The position numbers and the translations under genes were made by a program. The notes beneath the pieces are model-generated. The model saw only the letters and a list, made by a program, of their open reading frames with translations, did no database searches and was not told the origin of the DNA. A DNA stretch of 64,000 nt from CALANV01 sp036381615 (lineage in GTDB: Bacteria; Pseudomonadota; Alphaproteobacteria; CACIAM-22H2). The DNA lies in the NCBI GenBank assembly GCA_036381615.1, contig DASVCL010000038.1, positions 1 to 64,000 on the forward strand, written 5' to 3'. Of this stretch, positions 8,712 through 16,489 are shown one piece after another (within the stretch, counting starts at the first letter, position 1; each line of letters begins with the position of its first letter).

Positions 8712-9008
8712 TCACACGATGCCCAGCAGCCGCTTGCGCTCGCCCAGCCGCGCGATGTCGGCGAGCTGGCGCTCGGCGATCCTGCGGTTGGCAGCAACGG
8801 CGCGCAGATGCGACTCCACCTTTCCGACGATCTGCACCGCCTGCCACAGGCGTTCGCGCGCCTCGGCGTCGCGCGCCGGCGTGTTCTTCCAGGCCTTCAC
8901 GTACTCGGCCTCGAGCGTCGCAAAGGCGTTGCCCAATAGGGCGAGTGCGTTCTCTGCCTCCATTGCCGCCGCGACTTCGTTGCGCAGCTTTTCCTCTTCG
9001 TCGGTCAT
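8712..9008 (-). CDS. Small helical phage protein between portal and scaffold
   Basis: A 98-residue protein beginning MTDEEEKLRNEVAAAMEAEN. I chose the start at 9008 over upstream possibilities because of GAGGAG eight bases before it. It is almost wholly helical and charged, without a motif I recognise. The gap of 176 bases to the scaffold gene holds nothing evident. It could be a small head protein or a second scaffold part. Confidence 0.55.
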   Translation of the reverse strand: MTDEEEKLRNEVAAAMEAENALALLGNAFATLEAEYVKAWKNTPARDAEARERLWQAVQIVGKVESHLRAVAANRRIAERQLADIARLGERKRLLGIV

Positions 9009-9127
9009 GCCGATCTCCTCGATGCGGCCTCGCGCCGCGATCCTCGTCAGGTTTTTCCGGTTTGTTTCGATGTCATCCGACGGCGCCGCCGGGACGCACG
9101 CCAGGCTTCCTGTCGCGCAGGCCTCAC

Positions 9128-9766
9128 CCTGAACTTGCCGAAGCCTCACCCTGAGCCTGTCGAAGCCTCACCCTGAGCCTGTCGAAGCCTCATCCCGAGC
9201 CTGTCGAAGCCTCATCCCGAGCCTGTCGAGGGATGAGCCTGTCGAAGGGTGAGGCTTCGACATCGAAGGATGGGCGTCGTCCCTTGTCGGCGCTGCGGTC
9301 GGCCTCGTCCTTCGTCAGGCTCAGGACGAGGCCGATTGTTGCCGGCTGCATCCCGCCCCTAGTCCCGAGCCCGTCGAGGGGCGAACCTATCGATGCCTCA
9401 TCCCGAGCTTGCCGAGGGATGAGGCAACACCGAAGCCTCATCCTGAGCCTGTCGAGGGATGAGCCTGTCGAAGGATGAGGCTTCGACATCGAAGGATGGG
9501 CGTCGTCCCTTGTCGGCGCTGCGGTCGGCCTCGTCCTTCGACAAGCTCAGGACGAGGCCGTTCTTGCTCCTGGATACGTTTGCTCGCTGACGCCTCATCC
9601 CGAGCCTGTCGAGGGACGAGCCTGTCGAAGCCTCATCCTGAGCTCGTCGAAGGATGAGGCTTCGATCCCGAAGGATGGGCGTCGTCTCTTGTCGGCGCCG
9701 CAACCGGCCTCGTCCTTCGTCAGGCTCATCCCTCGACAAGCTCGGGACGAGGCCTTGTCAGCGCGA
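9128..9766. repeat. Palindromic repeat cluster, downstream side of portal gene
   Basis: About 640 bases made of many copies, in both orientations, of a unit with an 8-base stem around a 13-base loop TGAGCTTGTCGAA (or variants such as TGAGCCTGTCGAA). A larger direct repeat also exists: the segment from 9221 recurs at 9447 (period 226 bases). Such units are common between genes of alphaproteobacteria, but are rare in phage late operons. The cluster runs into the 3 prime end of the portal gene and supplies its last codons. Confidence 0.85.
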
Positions 9767-11747
9767 GTTCGGCCTCCAGCGCGGCGATGCGCTGCTTCAC
9801 CTCGGCGTCGAGCCGCGCCTTGTAGAGCGCGACCTCGGCGTCGAGGTCGGCCCGATACTTCGCGAGCTGCGCCTCGAGCGCAGCCTTCTCGCGCTCGAGT
9901 TCCAGCTTCTGCGCGACGGCGGCGAGGCGCGGGTCCGCGACGGGTGGCGGCGGCGCTGCGCCATCGCCTGCCGCCGGTGCGGTGAAGAAGGCGTCGGCGG
10001 TGCGGAACCCGGCATTCTCGACCAGCCTCCGCAGCGTATTGTAGACGTTCGTCAACGTGACCAGCGGGCCGCCCGGTCCGCCCTGCATCTCGATCGCCCG
10101 CACCTGCATCGACAGGATCTGGGCCAGATAGGCCTGGACCTGATCGCGCGTTCCGGTGCCGAGGCCGACCAGCACGGTCATGTCCTTGCGCGTCTTCCAC
10201 TGCCGCGGATCGACCGTAACCCACGCATTGCGCAGCTTCACGGTGCGCGCGCCGACGCCGTGCTTGAGGACGAGGGCATGGATGCCGAGGAACAGGTCCT
10301 TGATCCCCGTCTCGGCGAAGGTGCGGGCGATCAGGCGGACGCGCTGCTGCGCCGCGCTCGCCAGGATGTTCGCGCCCGTCGCCGTCGCGTTGTAGGGGTT
10401 GAGGGCGTTGGCATCGGGGCCGACCGCGAAGCGCTGCACCCCGGTACGGACCTCGCGCGTCGCGTCCATGTACTCCAGCACCGGAAACACGTGCGGGCCG
10501 ATCGGATTGCTCGGGATCGGCGTCAGCCCGCCCGGCATGCGCGTCCGCACGATGCCGCCCGGCCGATTGGTCAGCAGGTCGTCGAGCGTGTAGTCGGATG
10601 CGTGCGTTTCCGCGACCTCCAGGCGCTGGTTGTTGGCGAAATAGGCGTTGTCGAGCAGCGCGCGCAGCAGCGCCGTCTTGATCCGCTGCACGTCGATGAC
10701 GAGGTCGGCGACCGACCGCCCCCAGAAGCGGTGACTCATCAGGATCGGCGTGATGCCGGCGAACGGCATGCGGTCGTACGGCACGTTGTCGAGGATCTCG
10801 TCGCCCGGTCCCGCGGTCGTGACCTTGCGCAGCTCGGCGATTCCGTCGCCGTCCCAATCGACGCGGATGTAATGCTCGGTCACCGTGATCTGGCGCATCG
10901 CCGCGTTCGCGACCGCCTCGCCCCGCGGGTCGTCGTCGCCCACGGTGGCGCGCGCGGCGGCCTCGTCGCCGGCCGCGGCGCTCCCGCTCGGCAGGCGCTC
11001 GACCAGCTCGCGCGGGTAGCCGGCCGCGATCAGCTCCGACACCGTCCGTTTCACGACATGCGCGCAATAGGGCGCGTCGGCGATCGAGCGCGCGCGGGCG
11101 GAGATCAGGAACTCCTCCGGCGGCACCGCCATGACGCGCACGCGCCCGTGGGAACGGCCGCGGATGACGACGACGTCGTGCAGCTTCGTCGTCGGCCGCG
11201 CCTCGCCCGGCTGGTCGGCCGGCGCCTCGCGCGCGGCATGGGCGACGATCTCGACCAGGCCGCGGCTCGCCTCCAGCGCGATCGCGGCGAAGGCGTCGTC
11301 GGTCAGGTCGGTATAGGTCTCGCGCTCCCCGTCCCGGCCCTCTTCCCACCAGAACTTCACGATGCCGTTCTTCTGGATGAGGGCGTCCTTGATCATCCCG
11401 TGCAGGACGACGAACCCGTCGTTCTCGTGGAAGAAGATGTGGTTGACGTAGTCGGTCTCCTGCTGCGCGGCGGCCTCGTCCTCCGGTCCGACCGGCGCAA
11501 AACGCACGATCTCGTCCGAGCCCGTGAAGATGTCCATGAGCGACGGCATGATGCCATCGACCGTGTCGGCGACGTCGGTCGACACGGCGCGCGAGCGCCC
11601 CTCGGCGGCCGGCATGTCGGCCTCCATGTCGCCGAGGTAATAGTCCATCGCGCGGGCGCGCTCTGCGGCGAGCTCGGACCCCGCCATGCCGCCCAGCGCC
11701 GCGGCGCGCTCGGCCGCGAGCACCGCCTTGAGCTCGGTCTCGTCCAT
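9726..11747 (-). CDS. Phage portal protein
   Basis: A 673-residue protein starting MDETELKAVLAAERAAALGG; the ATG at 11747 is preferred over GTG at 11756 because GAGAAGG then lies at a normal distance. The mid part has features of the large portal proteins of SU10 and related short-tailed phages: TDVADTVDGIMPSLMDIFTG, KNGIVKFWWEEGRDGER, and NPYNATATGANILASAAQQR. The last 120 residues form a charged coiled coil (KLELEREKAALEAQLAKYRA), the barrel extension of P22-like portals. The last residues, TRPRPELVEG, are translated from the adjacent repeat cluster, so the natural C-terminus has been rewritten by repeat insertion. The portal ring holds the packaging motor and is the DNA channel. Confidence 0.85.
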   Translation of the reverse strand: MDETELKAVLAAERAAALGGMAGSELAAERARAMDYYLGDMEADMPAAEGRSRAVSTDVADTVDGIMPSLMDIFTGSDEIVRFAPVGPEDEAAAQQETDYVNHIFFHENDGFVVLHGMIKDALIQKNGIVKFWWEEGRDGERETYTDLTDDAFAAIALEASRGLVEIVAHAAREAPADQPGEARPTTKLHDVVVIRGRSHGRVRVMAVPPEEFLISARARSIADAPYCAHVVKRTVSELIAAGYPRELVERLPSGSAAAGDEAAARATVGDDDPRGEAVANAAMRQITVTEHYIRVDWDGDGIAELRKVTTAGPGDEILDNVPYDRMPFAGITPILMSHRFWGRSVADLVIDVQRIKTALLRALLDNAYFANNQRLEVAETHASDYTLDDLLTNRPGGIVRTRMPGGLTPIPSNPIGPHVFPVLEYMDATREVRTGVQRFAVGPDANALNPYNATATGANILASAAQQRVRLIARTFAETGIKDLFLGIHALVLKHGVGARTVKLRNAWVTVDPRQWKTRKDMTVLVGLGTGTRDQVQAYLAQILSMQVRAIEMQGGPGGPLVTLTNVYNTLRRLVENAGFRTADAFFTAPAAGDGAAPPPPVADPRLAAVAQKLELEREKAALEAQLAKYRADLDAEVALYKARLDAEVKQRIAALEAELALTRPRPELVEG

Positions 11748-11817
11748 CGGATGCACCTTCTCGTTTGCAATGTGGGCCGCGCCCCAGGCGACGTGGGCGG
11801 CCGGATGTGGTCACAAG

Positions 11818-12755
11818 AACGGCCTCGTCCTGAGCTTGTCGAAGGACGAGCCTGTCGAGGGATGAGGCTTCGACGGGCTTGTTCCTCCACAAGAGTGGCC
11901 TCGTCCTGAGCTCGTCGAAGGACGAGGCCAGCCCTGGCGTCGGCAAGAGGCGACGCCTCGTCCTCCGGCATCGAAGCCTCACCCTTCGACAAGCTCAGGG
12001 TGAGGCTTGAGTGAAGTGACGCTGCCCGAAACAAGAATGGCCTCGTCCTGAGCCCGTCGAAGGACGAGGCCAGTCGCGGCGTCCATAGGGTCGAAGCCTC
12101 ATCCTTCGACAAGCTCAGGATGAGGCTTCGACTGGTTCATCCCTCCGCAGGCTCACGATGAGGCGTGAACGACGGGTTGCAGTCGAAAATAACAACGGCC
12201 TCGTCCTGAGCCTGTCGAAGGACGAGGCCAGCCGCAGCCGCCGACAAGAGGCGACGCCCCGTCCTTCGGCATCGAAGCCTCACCCTTCGACAAGCTCAGG
12301 GTGAGGCTTCGACGGGCTTGTTCTTCCACAAGAGTGGCCTCGTCCTGAGCCTGTCGAAGGACGAGGCCGATCGCGGCGTTCATAGAGCCGAAGCCTCATC
12401 CTTCGCCAAGCTCAGGATGAGGCTTCGACTGGTTCATCCCTCCGCAGGCTCACGATGAGGCGTGAACGACGGGTTGCAGTCGAAAATAACAGCGGCCTCG
12501 TCCTGAACTTGTCGAAGGACGAGGCCGCCGAAGCATGAACGCGTCGAAAGGGCCTCGTCCTGAGCCCGACGAAGGACGAGGCCGGTTGCGGCGCCGACAA
12601 GAAGCGAGGCCTCGTCCGTCGACATCGAAGCCTCATCCTTCGACGGGCTCATCCCTCGACAGGCTCGGGATGAGGCTTCGACAGGCTCAGGATGAGGCTT
12701 CGACAGGCTCGGGATTGAGGCTTCGATCGACAACCTCATCCCTCGACAGCCTCGC
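11818..12755. repeat. Palindromic repeat cluster, upstream side of portal gene
   Basis: About 940 bases between the packaging ATPase and portal genes made of the same stem-loop units as the cluster at 9128..9766. Clear units are 11901..11929 (stem CCTCGTCC/GGACGAGG), 12097..12125 (CCTCATCC/GGATGAGG) and 12278..12306 (CCTCACCC/GGGTGAGG): the stems change on both sides together, which shows that folding is kept. A longer copy, from 12121, recurs at 12418 (period 297 bases), including a unique linker around the text CGACGGGTTGCAGTCG. No coding potential is evident within it. Confidence 0.85.
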
Positions 12756-12760
12756 CTCTC

Positions 12761-14218
12761 TCACGCCACGCCGCTCGCCGGATAATGAAGCCGGCGCCCG
12801 AAGCCCTGCGCCGTCGCGGCCGGCTTGCCGTAGCGGCGCATCATCAGCGCGTAGCGCGTCGCACAGAGCAGGTCGTCGTTGACCTTCACGACCAGACCGT
12901 CCTTGCGGTGGTAGACGCGGAACTCCCGGAACCAGTCCTCGAGCCCGCGAAACACCTTGAGGCGGCCGGACTGCATGCGCTGGAGCATTTCCATCAACCC
13001 GGCCTCGACGCTGGTCCCGCCGCCCTTTCCGTCGGGCGTCGTCGCGAACTGCGCATGCACGGGCAGGAGGTTGAGCCCTGCGCTGCGATAGAGTTCGGCG
13101 AGCGGCGCGCCGGAGCCCTTCTCGTGCTGCAGGCCGTCATGCGGCCACGCCCAGGGCAGCCAGGCGCCCCAGGATTTCAGCCGCGCGGCATGTTCGACGG
13201 GCGTTGCCTGCGTCGCCTTGTAGACGTCGATCACGTAGAGGCAGTCGGCATCGCGGTCCCAGGCGAGGCGCACAGCCGCGAAGGGATGGTCCCAGCCGAA
13301 ATCCATGCCGCCGATCTGCGACCAGTGCGGCGAAATCTCGAACGGGTCGACCGTGATCGTCTCCTCGTGCACCGGAAAGACGCGGCCCGCGCCCAGCATC
13401 GGCACGCCCTTGGTGCGCGCGTCGCGCTCGAACGCCGGATAGCTCGCGATGATGCGGGCGCGCATCTCCGGCGAGAAATGCGCCGCCTCGTCGATCGTCA
13501 TCTGCGTCATGTGGCGGTCGGGCGCGCGCTCCTGCATGAAGCGGCCGACCACCTGCGTCATGCCGAGCAACGGCGTGCAGGTGAGATACACGGCGCCGCC
13601 GGTCGCATTCGTCCGCGTCAACCCTTCGAGATAGATGTCCGACGGCGGCTCCTCGTCGAACCAGACCAGGTCCAGCGTTTCGCCCTGCCACTTGTCGCGC
13701 CCCTTCTCGTAGGACTTGAACGCGAGAATCGAGTAGCCGCCGCTCACGTGCCGGACACGGACCGTGTCGGCGAGATCGCGGATGGCGGCCGCACGCGAGA
13801 CCTGGCCGAGGACCTCGTGCGGAATGGCGCCGGTGCCCCACTCGCCCGGTCGCCCCAGCAGCAGGCGCTGCGGATTGTCGCGCGTGCTTTCGCCCGTGAT
13901 GCCCGCCGCCCAGGCGACGATCGGCCGGGTCCAGCGTCGGCCGCGCCACCAGTCCGGATAGCGCCCGGTAAGGTGGATCGCCATCTCGAACGAGCCGGCG
14001 AGCGTCTTGCCGACCTGATTGCCCGCGAGGAACAGCCGCTCACGATGGTGCCGGCCCGCGGCATGGAACGCCTTCTGCTTCGGGTACGGCGCATAGCGGC
14101 TCAGCCGGTCGCGGCGTTCGCGCGTCGTCAGGATGCCCCGGATCATGGCGTCGACCGCCTTCATTTCGGGCGTCGAGACATGCGCCAAGCAGTTCGAGCA
14201 TGGCGTGGAATCGTTCAT
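12761..14218 (-). CDS. Phage terminase large subunit (packaging ATPase and nuclease)
   Basis: A 485-residue protein that cuts and pumps phage DNA into the prohead. Walker A is LFLAGNQVGKT (residues 63 to 72), Walker B is LDLVWFDEE (182 to 190), and the C-terminal RNase H-type nuclease begins at GGMDFGWDHPFAAV, with Asp and further acidic residues up to VKVNDDLLCATRYALMMRR. Length and motifs suit the P22-like and related terminases. The start is uncertain: 14218 or, more likely, an internal ATG at 14146, since the upstream gene runs to 14040 in another frame. The stop lies directly at the edge of the repeat cluster. Confidence 0.85.
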   Translation of the reverse strand: MNDSTPCSNCLAHVSTPEMKAVDAMIRGILTTRERRDRLSRYAPYPKQKAFHAAGRHHRERLFLAGNQVGKTLAGSFEMAIHLTGRYPDWWRGRRWTRPIVAWAAGITGESTRDNPQRLLLGRPGEWGTGAIPHEVLGQVSRAAAIRDLADTVRVRHVSGGYSILAFKSYEKGRDKWQGETLDLVWFDEEPPSDIYLEGLTRTNATGGAVYLTCTPLLGMTQVVGRFMQERAPDRHMTQMTIDEAAHFSPEMRARIIASYPAFERDARTKGVPMLGAGRVFPVHEETITVDPFEISPHWSQIGGMDFGWDHPFAAVRLAWDRDADCLYVIDVYKATQATPVEHAARLKSWGAWLPWAWPHDGLQHEKGSGAPLAELYRSAGLNLLPVHAQFATTPDGKGGGTSVEAGLMEMLQRMQSGRLKVFRGLEDWFREFRVYHRKDGLVVKVNDDLLCATRYALMMRRYGKPAATAQGFGRRLHYPASGVA

Positions 14219-14555
14219 CGCTGATTCCTTCCGTCACATCGTGTGGCGCGAAATCCTTGGGCAGGAGCGAAAGCACCGCGCGGACGTAGCCGGCCGGGTC
14301 CTCGGCGCGAAGCGTCGCGACGACCTCGTGCCCATGCTCGCGGAAATCGTGTGCGAACACCGACATGGCCGAATCGGACAGACGCGCGCGGGCGAGACTC
14401 GCCGGCTGCGTCGGCGGCGGCTCGCCTGGCGGCGTCGGCGCCGGCGTGCCGGCCGCGCCATCCGCGGCGGCACCGGCCGCCCCGTCGGCGGCGTTCGGAA
14501 TCGGCACGACGTTCGCCGCCGCGCCGGCCATGTGCTGGCGTCGTTTGTTGCCCAT
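14040..14555 (-). CDS. Probable small packaging protein (terminase small subunit position)
   Basis: A 171-residue protein starting MGNKRRQHMAGAAANVVPIP, with a GGGAAA ribosome site. A proline/alanine-rich N-terminal third is followed by a folded part (SVFAHDFREHGHEVVATLRA, then VLSLLPKDFAPHDVTEGISD) that resembles proteins encoded before the terminase of many alphaproteobacterial prophages. The C-terminal 60 residues overlap the start of the terminase by up to 179 bases and are basic and low-complexity, as if the frame had run past its natural end. Another in-frame ATG at 14636, just inside the upstream hairpin, would add 27 residues. Function is inferred from position only. Confidence 0.55.
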   Translation of the reverse strand: MGNKRRQHMAGAAANVVPIPNAADGAAGAAADGAAGTPAPTPPGEPPPTQPASLARARLSDSAMSVFAHDFREHGHEVVATLRAEDPAGYVRAVLSLLPKDFAPHDVTEGISDERFHAMLELLGACLDARNEGGRRHDPGHPDDARTPRPAEPLCAVPEAEGVPCRGPAPS

Positions 14556-14598
14556 GACGGTTTCCCTGGAATGGCGCGGGGCGAGGCCCCTGCGAATC

Positions 14599-14677
14599 AA
14601 AACGCCCGCCGGTCGCGGAAGACCGTGCGGGCGCATTTATCCGGCCCCAATTCAATAAAAAGCCGGGGCCGCGTCAA
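14599..14677 (-). promoter_or_regulatory. Promoter-plus-hairpin element, copy 1
   Basis: On the minus strand, a -35 box TTGACG (14672..14677), a 17-base spacer and a -10 candidate TGAATT (14649..14654), inside an inverted repeat GGCCCC/GGGGCC (14665..14670 and 14643..14648). About 42 bases from the start of the -35 box begins a hairpin with 7+5 paired bases (14603..14633, one bulged T at 14626) followed by TTTT. It stands directly before the probable small packaging gene. The parts are visible; that they act as promoter and attenuator is inference. Confidence 0.6.
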
Positions 14678-14825
14678 CCCACTTTCCGCAACCGGCGTCA
14701 GATTTCCCGCAACGCGCTGATGCGGCGCACCGAAATTCGCGCCCGACGCGCCGCGCACCGCCGACCGGCGGCGCCTGCGGGCGCGTCGACTCGAATGACG
14801 CCGACCCACGAACGAAGACCCGAAA

Positions 14826-14907
14826 AGCGATGCGCCCGCCGATCGTCAGGATCGTGCGGGCGCATTTATCCGGCGCTGATTAGATGAAAGATCGGCCGGC
14901 GCGTCAA
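14826..14907 (-). promoter_or_regulatory. Promoter-plus-hairpin element, copy 2
   Basis: Minus-strand -35 box TTGACG (14902..14907), 17-base spacer, -10 box TCTAAT (14879..14884, five of six consensus positions). The hairpin (14831..14864) has 9+5 paired bases with the same bulged T (14855) as copy 1, and then CGCTTTT. In the inner stem copy 1 has G-C where copy 2 has A-T, so pairing is preserved. It is the stronger promoter of the two. Confidence 0.65.
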
Positions 14908-14950
14908 TCCACTTTCTTGTCGGCCCGGCGCCGATCCTCGATCCGGCACG

Positions 14951-15421
14951 TCACATGCCCCACCACTTGGCGAGACGATCGAGCTGACCGCGCAGCATGA
15001 GCAGCCCGTCGCAACGATAGCGCCGCCCCCAGGCCTCGGGTGCCATGTCGCCGATGACGACATCCGAAAGAATCCGGCGGCCGTCGCGCCCCATCTGGCG
15101 CATTGCGAGCGTGTAGCGGCGGAACGCCGCCTCGTCGCCGACCCATTCCCGCTCGCCGCCCGATATGCGGTACAGATCATGCGCGCCGAGATCGGCCGTC
15201 ATGAGCCGCGCCTGCTCCCACAGGTCGCGCAGCCGGGTCGCCGCACCGTACTGACGCGCGTCGATGGCGCCGCGGTCGAACAGACGGTCGACCATTCGCT
15301 GCGTCCGGTTGATCGCGAACACGGCGACCGTACCGTCGGGACCGGCGGACCGGACGATGTCGGCCCGGTCCCGACCATTGTTGACGACCTCCGAACGAAT
15401 GACCTGCGGTTTGGCGCGCAC
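14951..15421 (-). CDS. DUF6456-like phage protein, possible late-gene regulator
   Basis: A 156-residue protein. The C-terminal half, with ERILSDVV-like text (RRILSDVVIGDMAPEAWGRR) and then GLLMLRGQLDRLAKWWG, resembles the DUF6456-type proteins found in alphaproteobacterial phages and chromosomes. It is the first gene of the leftward operon, immediately before the two promoter-plus-hairpin elements. In lambdoid phages, the antiterminator Q is encoded at the corresponding spot. A regulatory role is therefore suggested by position only; there is no sequence similarity to Q that I can see. Confidence 0.5.
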   Translation of the reverse strand: MRAKPQVIRSEVVNNGRDRADIVRSAGPDGTVAVFAINRTQRMVDRLFDRGAIDARQYGAATRLRDLWEQARLMTADLGAHDLYRISGGEREWVGDEAAFRRYTLAMRQMGRDGRRILSDVVIGDMAPEAWGRRYRCDGLLMLRGQLDRLAKWWGM

Positions 15422-15551
15422 TGCCTTGCTCCTCCTGTTTGATGCAAGCCGACGGACGGGCCCGCCCCGCCGGTCCGCCGATGACGCCCCGGACGGGGGC
15501 GCTCCGGGCCGCCGGCCACGACTCTCGAGCCCGGCCGCGAGCCTAGCCGTT

Positions 15552-15566
15552 CATGTGCATTTGTGC
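15552..15566. promoter_or_regulatory. Repressor operator, upstream of the repressor gene
   Basis: The 15-base sequence CATGTGCATTTGTGC occurs here, 62 bases before the repressor start, and again without change at 16411..16425, just after the repressor gene. Two exact 15-base copies flanking a CI-like gene are most simply its own operators. A weak TTGTGC-type -35 box overlaps this copy, so binding here could autoregulate the repressor. Confidence 0.65.
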
Positions 15567-15627
15567 AACTAGACTTTCAGGATTGCATATGGCAGTAAGC
15601 CGGGTGAGATCCAAGGAGCCCGAGGCC

Positions 15628-16326
15628 ATGGCCGACCTGCACCGCGAGGCCGCGCTCGCCTATCTGAAGACCCTGGTCGAAGAGACCGGCCTCGACCTCA
15701 CCAACCTCGCCCGTCGCGCCGGGCTGTCGGCGACGACGCTGACGCGCTTTCACAACAACCCCACCTACACCAACAGCCTGAGCGCGCGGACGCTCAAGAA
15801 GCTGAGCGACGCGACGGGCATCCCGCTGCCGCCGAGCCTCGGCGGGGCGCCCGCATCCGTCGCCCGCGGAGCCGCGACGCCGCCGGTCGCCGGCTTGCGG
15901 ATGGGGAATTTGCAGGGTGCCGCGATTCCGCCGCCGGGCGCGCGGGACCTGCCGGTCCTGGGGCATGCGCGCGGCGGCCAGGAAGGCTACTTCTTCGAGA
16001 ACGGCATGGTGCAGTCCTACGTCGAACGTCCGTGGTTCCTGCTCGGCGAGCCGAACGCCTATGCGGTCTACGTCAACGACAGCAGCATGGATCCGGTGCT
16101 CCGGCACGGCCAGCTCGTGTACGTGTCGCCGACCGTGCCGCCGACGCCGGGCGACGACGTCGTCGTGCAGCTCACGGACGGACAGGGGCTGGTCAAGCGT
16201 CTCGTCCGGCGCACCGAGAAGAAGCTCGTGCTCGAGCAGTTCAATCCCGCCCGGTCGATCGACATCCCCGCCGACAGGGTGCGCGCCGTCCATCTGATCG
16301 TCGCGGTGCTGAAGGTCCGGACGTAG
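15628..16326 (+). CDS. CI/LexA-like phage repressor (HTH plus S24 peptidase domain)
   Basis: A 232-residue protein starting MADLHREAALAYLKTLVEET; this start was chosen because AAGGAG lies 9 bases upstream, although the frame is open further up. Residues 20 to 62 form a helix-turn-helix (LARRAGLSATTLTRFHNN). The C-terminal S24 domain carries the serine of SMDP (residue 153, in NDSSMDPVLRHG) and the lysine of GLVKRLV (residue 190), the catalytic pair of LexA-type self-cleaving proteins. The likely cleavage region is around GHARGGQEG (112 to 120). It would keep the prophage silent and respond to RecA-dependent DNA damage; both are known for the family. Identical operators stand on each side of the gene. 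Confidence 0.9.
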   Translation: MADLHREAALAYLKTLVEETGLDLTNLARRAGLSATTLTRFHNNPTYTNSLSARTLKKLSDATGIPLPPSLGGAPASVARGAATPPVAGLRMGNLQGAAIPPPGARDLPVLGHARGGQEGYFFENGMVQSYVERPWFLLGEPNAYAVYVNDSSMDPVLRHGQLVYVSPTVPPTPGDDVVVQLTDGQGLVKRLVRRTEKKLVLEQFNPARSIDIPADRVRAVHLIVAVLKVRT

Positions 16327-16402
16327 GCCCGGCGCCGTCCGCGCCGCGTCCGGCCCCGCCCCCTCGATGTTGCCAGTTGTAAGGTCCGGCGCCGGGGGAT
16401 CG

Positions 16403-16451
16403 TTTGCACTCATGTGCATTTGTGCTTGCAAATTGCACACGTGCATGCAAA
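16403..16451. promoter_or_regulatory. Operator cluster downstream of the repressor gene
   Basis: Within 49 bases are the exact 15-base operator copy (16411..16425), a linked inverted repeat TGTGC/GCACA (16421..16425 and 16435..16439), and further TGCAT and TTGCAC half-sites. This density of TGTGC/GCACA motifs is typical of multi-site phage operators. It lies 39 bases before a rightward small gene at 16490, suggesting that the repressor controls that gene. Confidence 0.65.
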
Positions 16452-16489
16452 CATCGCGTCATGCTGCCCCCTGTGCCCAGCGGTGACGG

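Noticed and set aside
9128..12755. CRISPR-like array in the repeat clusters
   Set aside because: Repeats are palindromic, in both orientations, with no constant spacer length, and no cas gene is nearby. They are intergenic palindromes, not CRISPR.
6525..14218. Gene transfer agent cluster
   Set aside because: Capsid is SU10 type, not the HK97-type GTA capsid, and the layout is that of a short-tailed phage with its own CI-like repressor.
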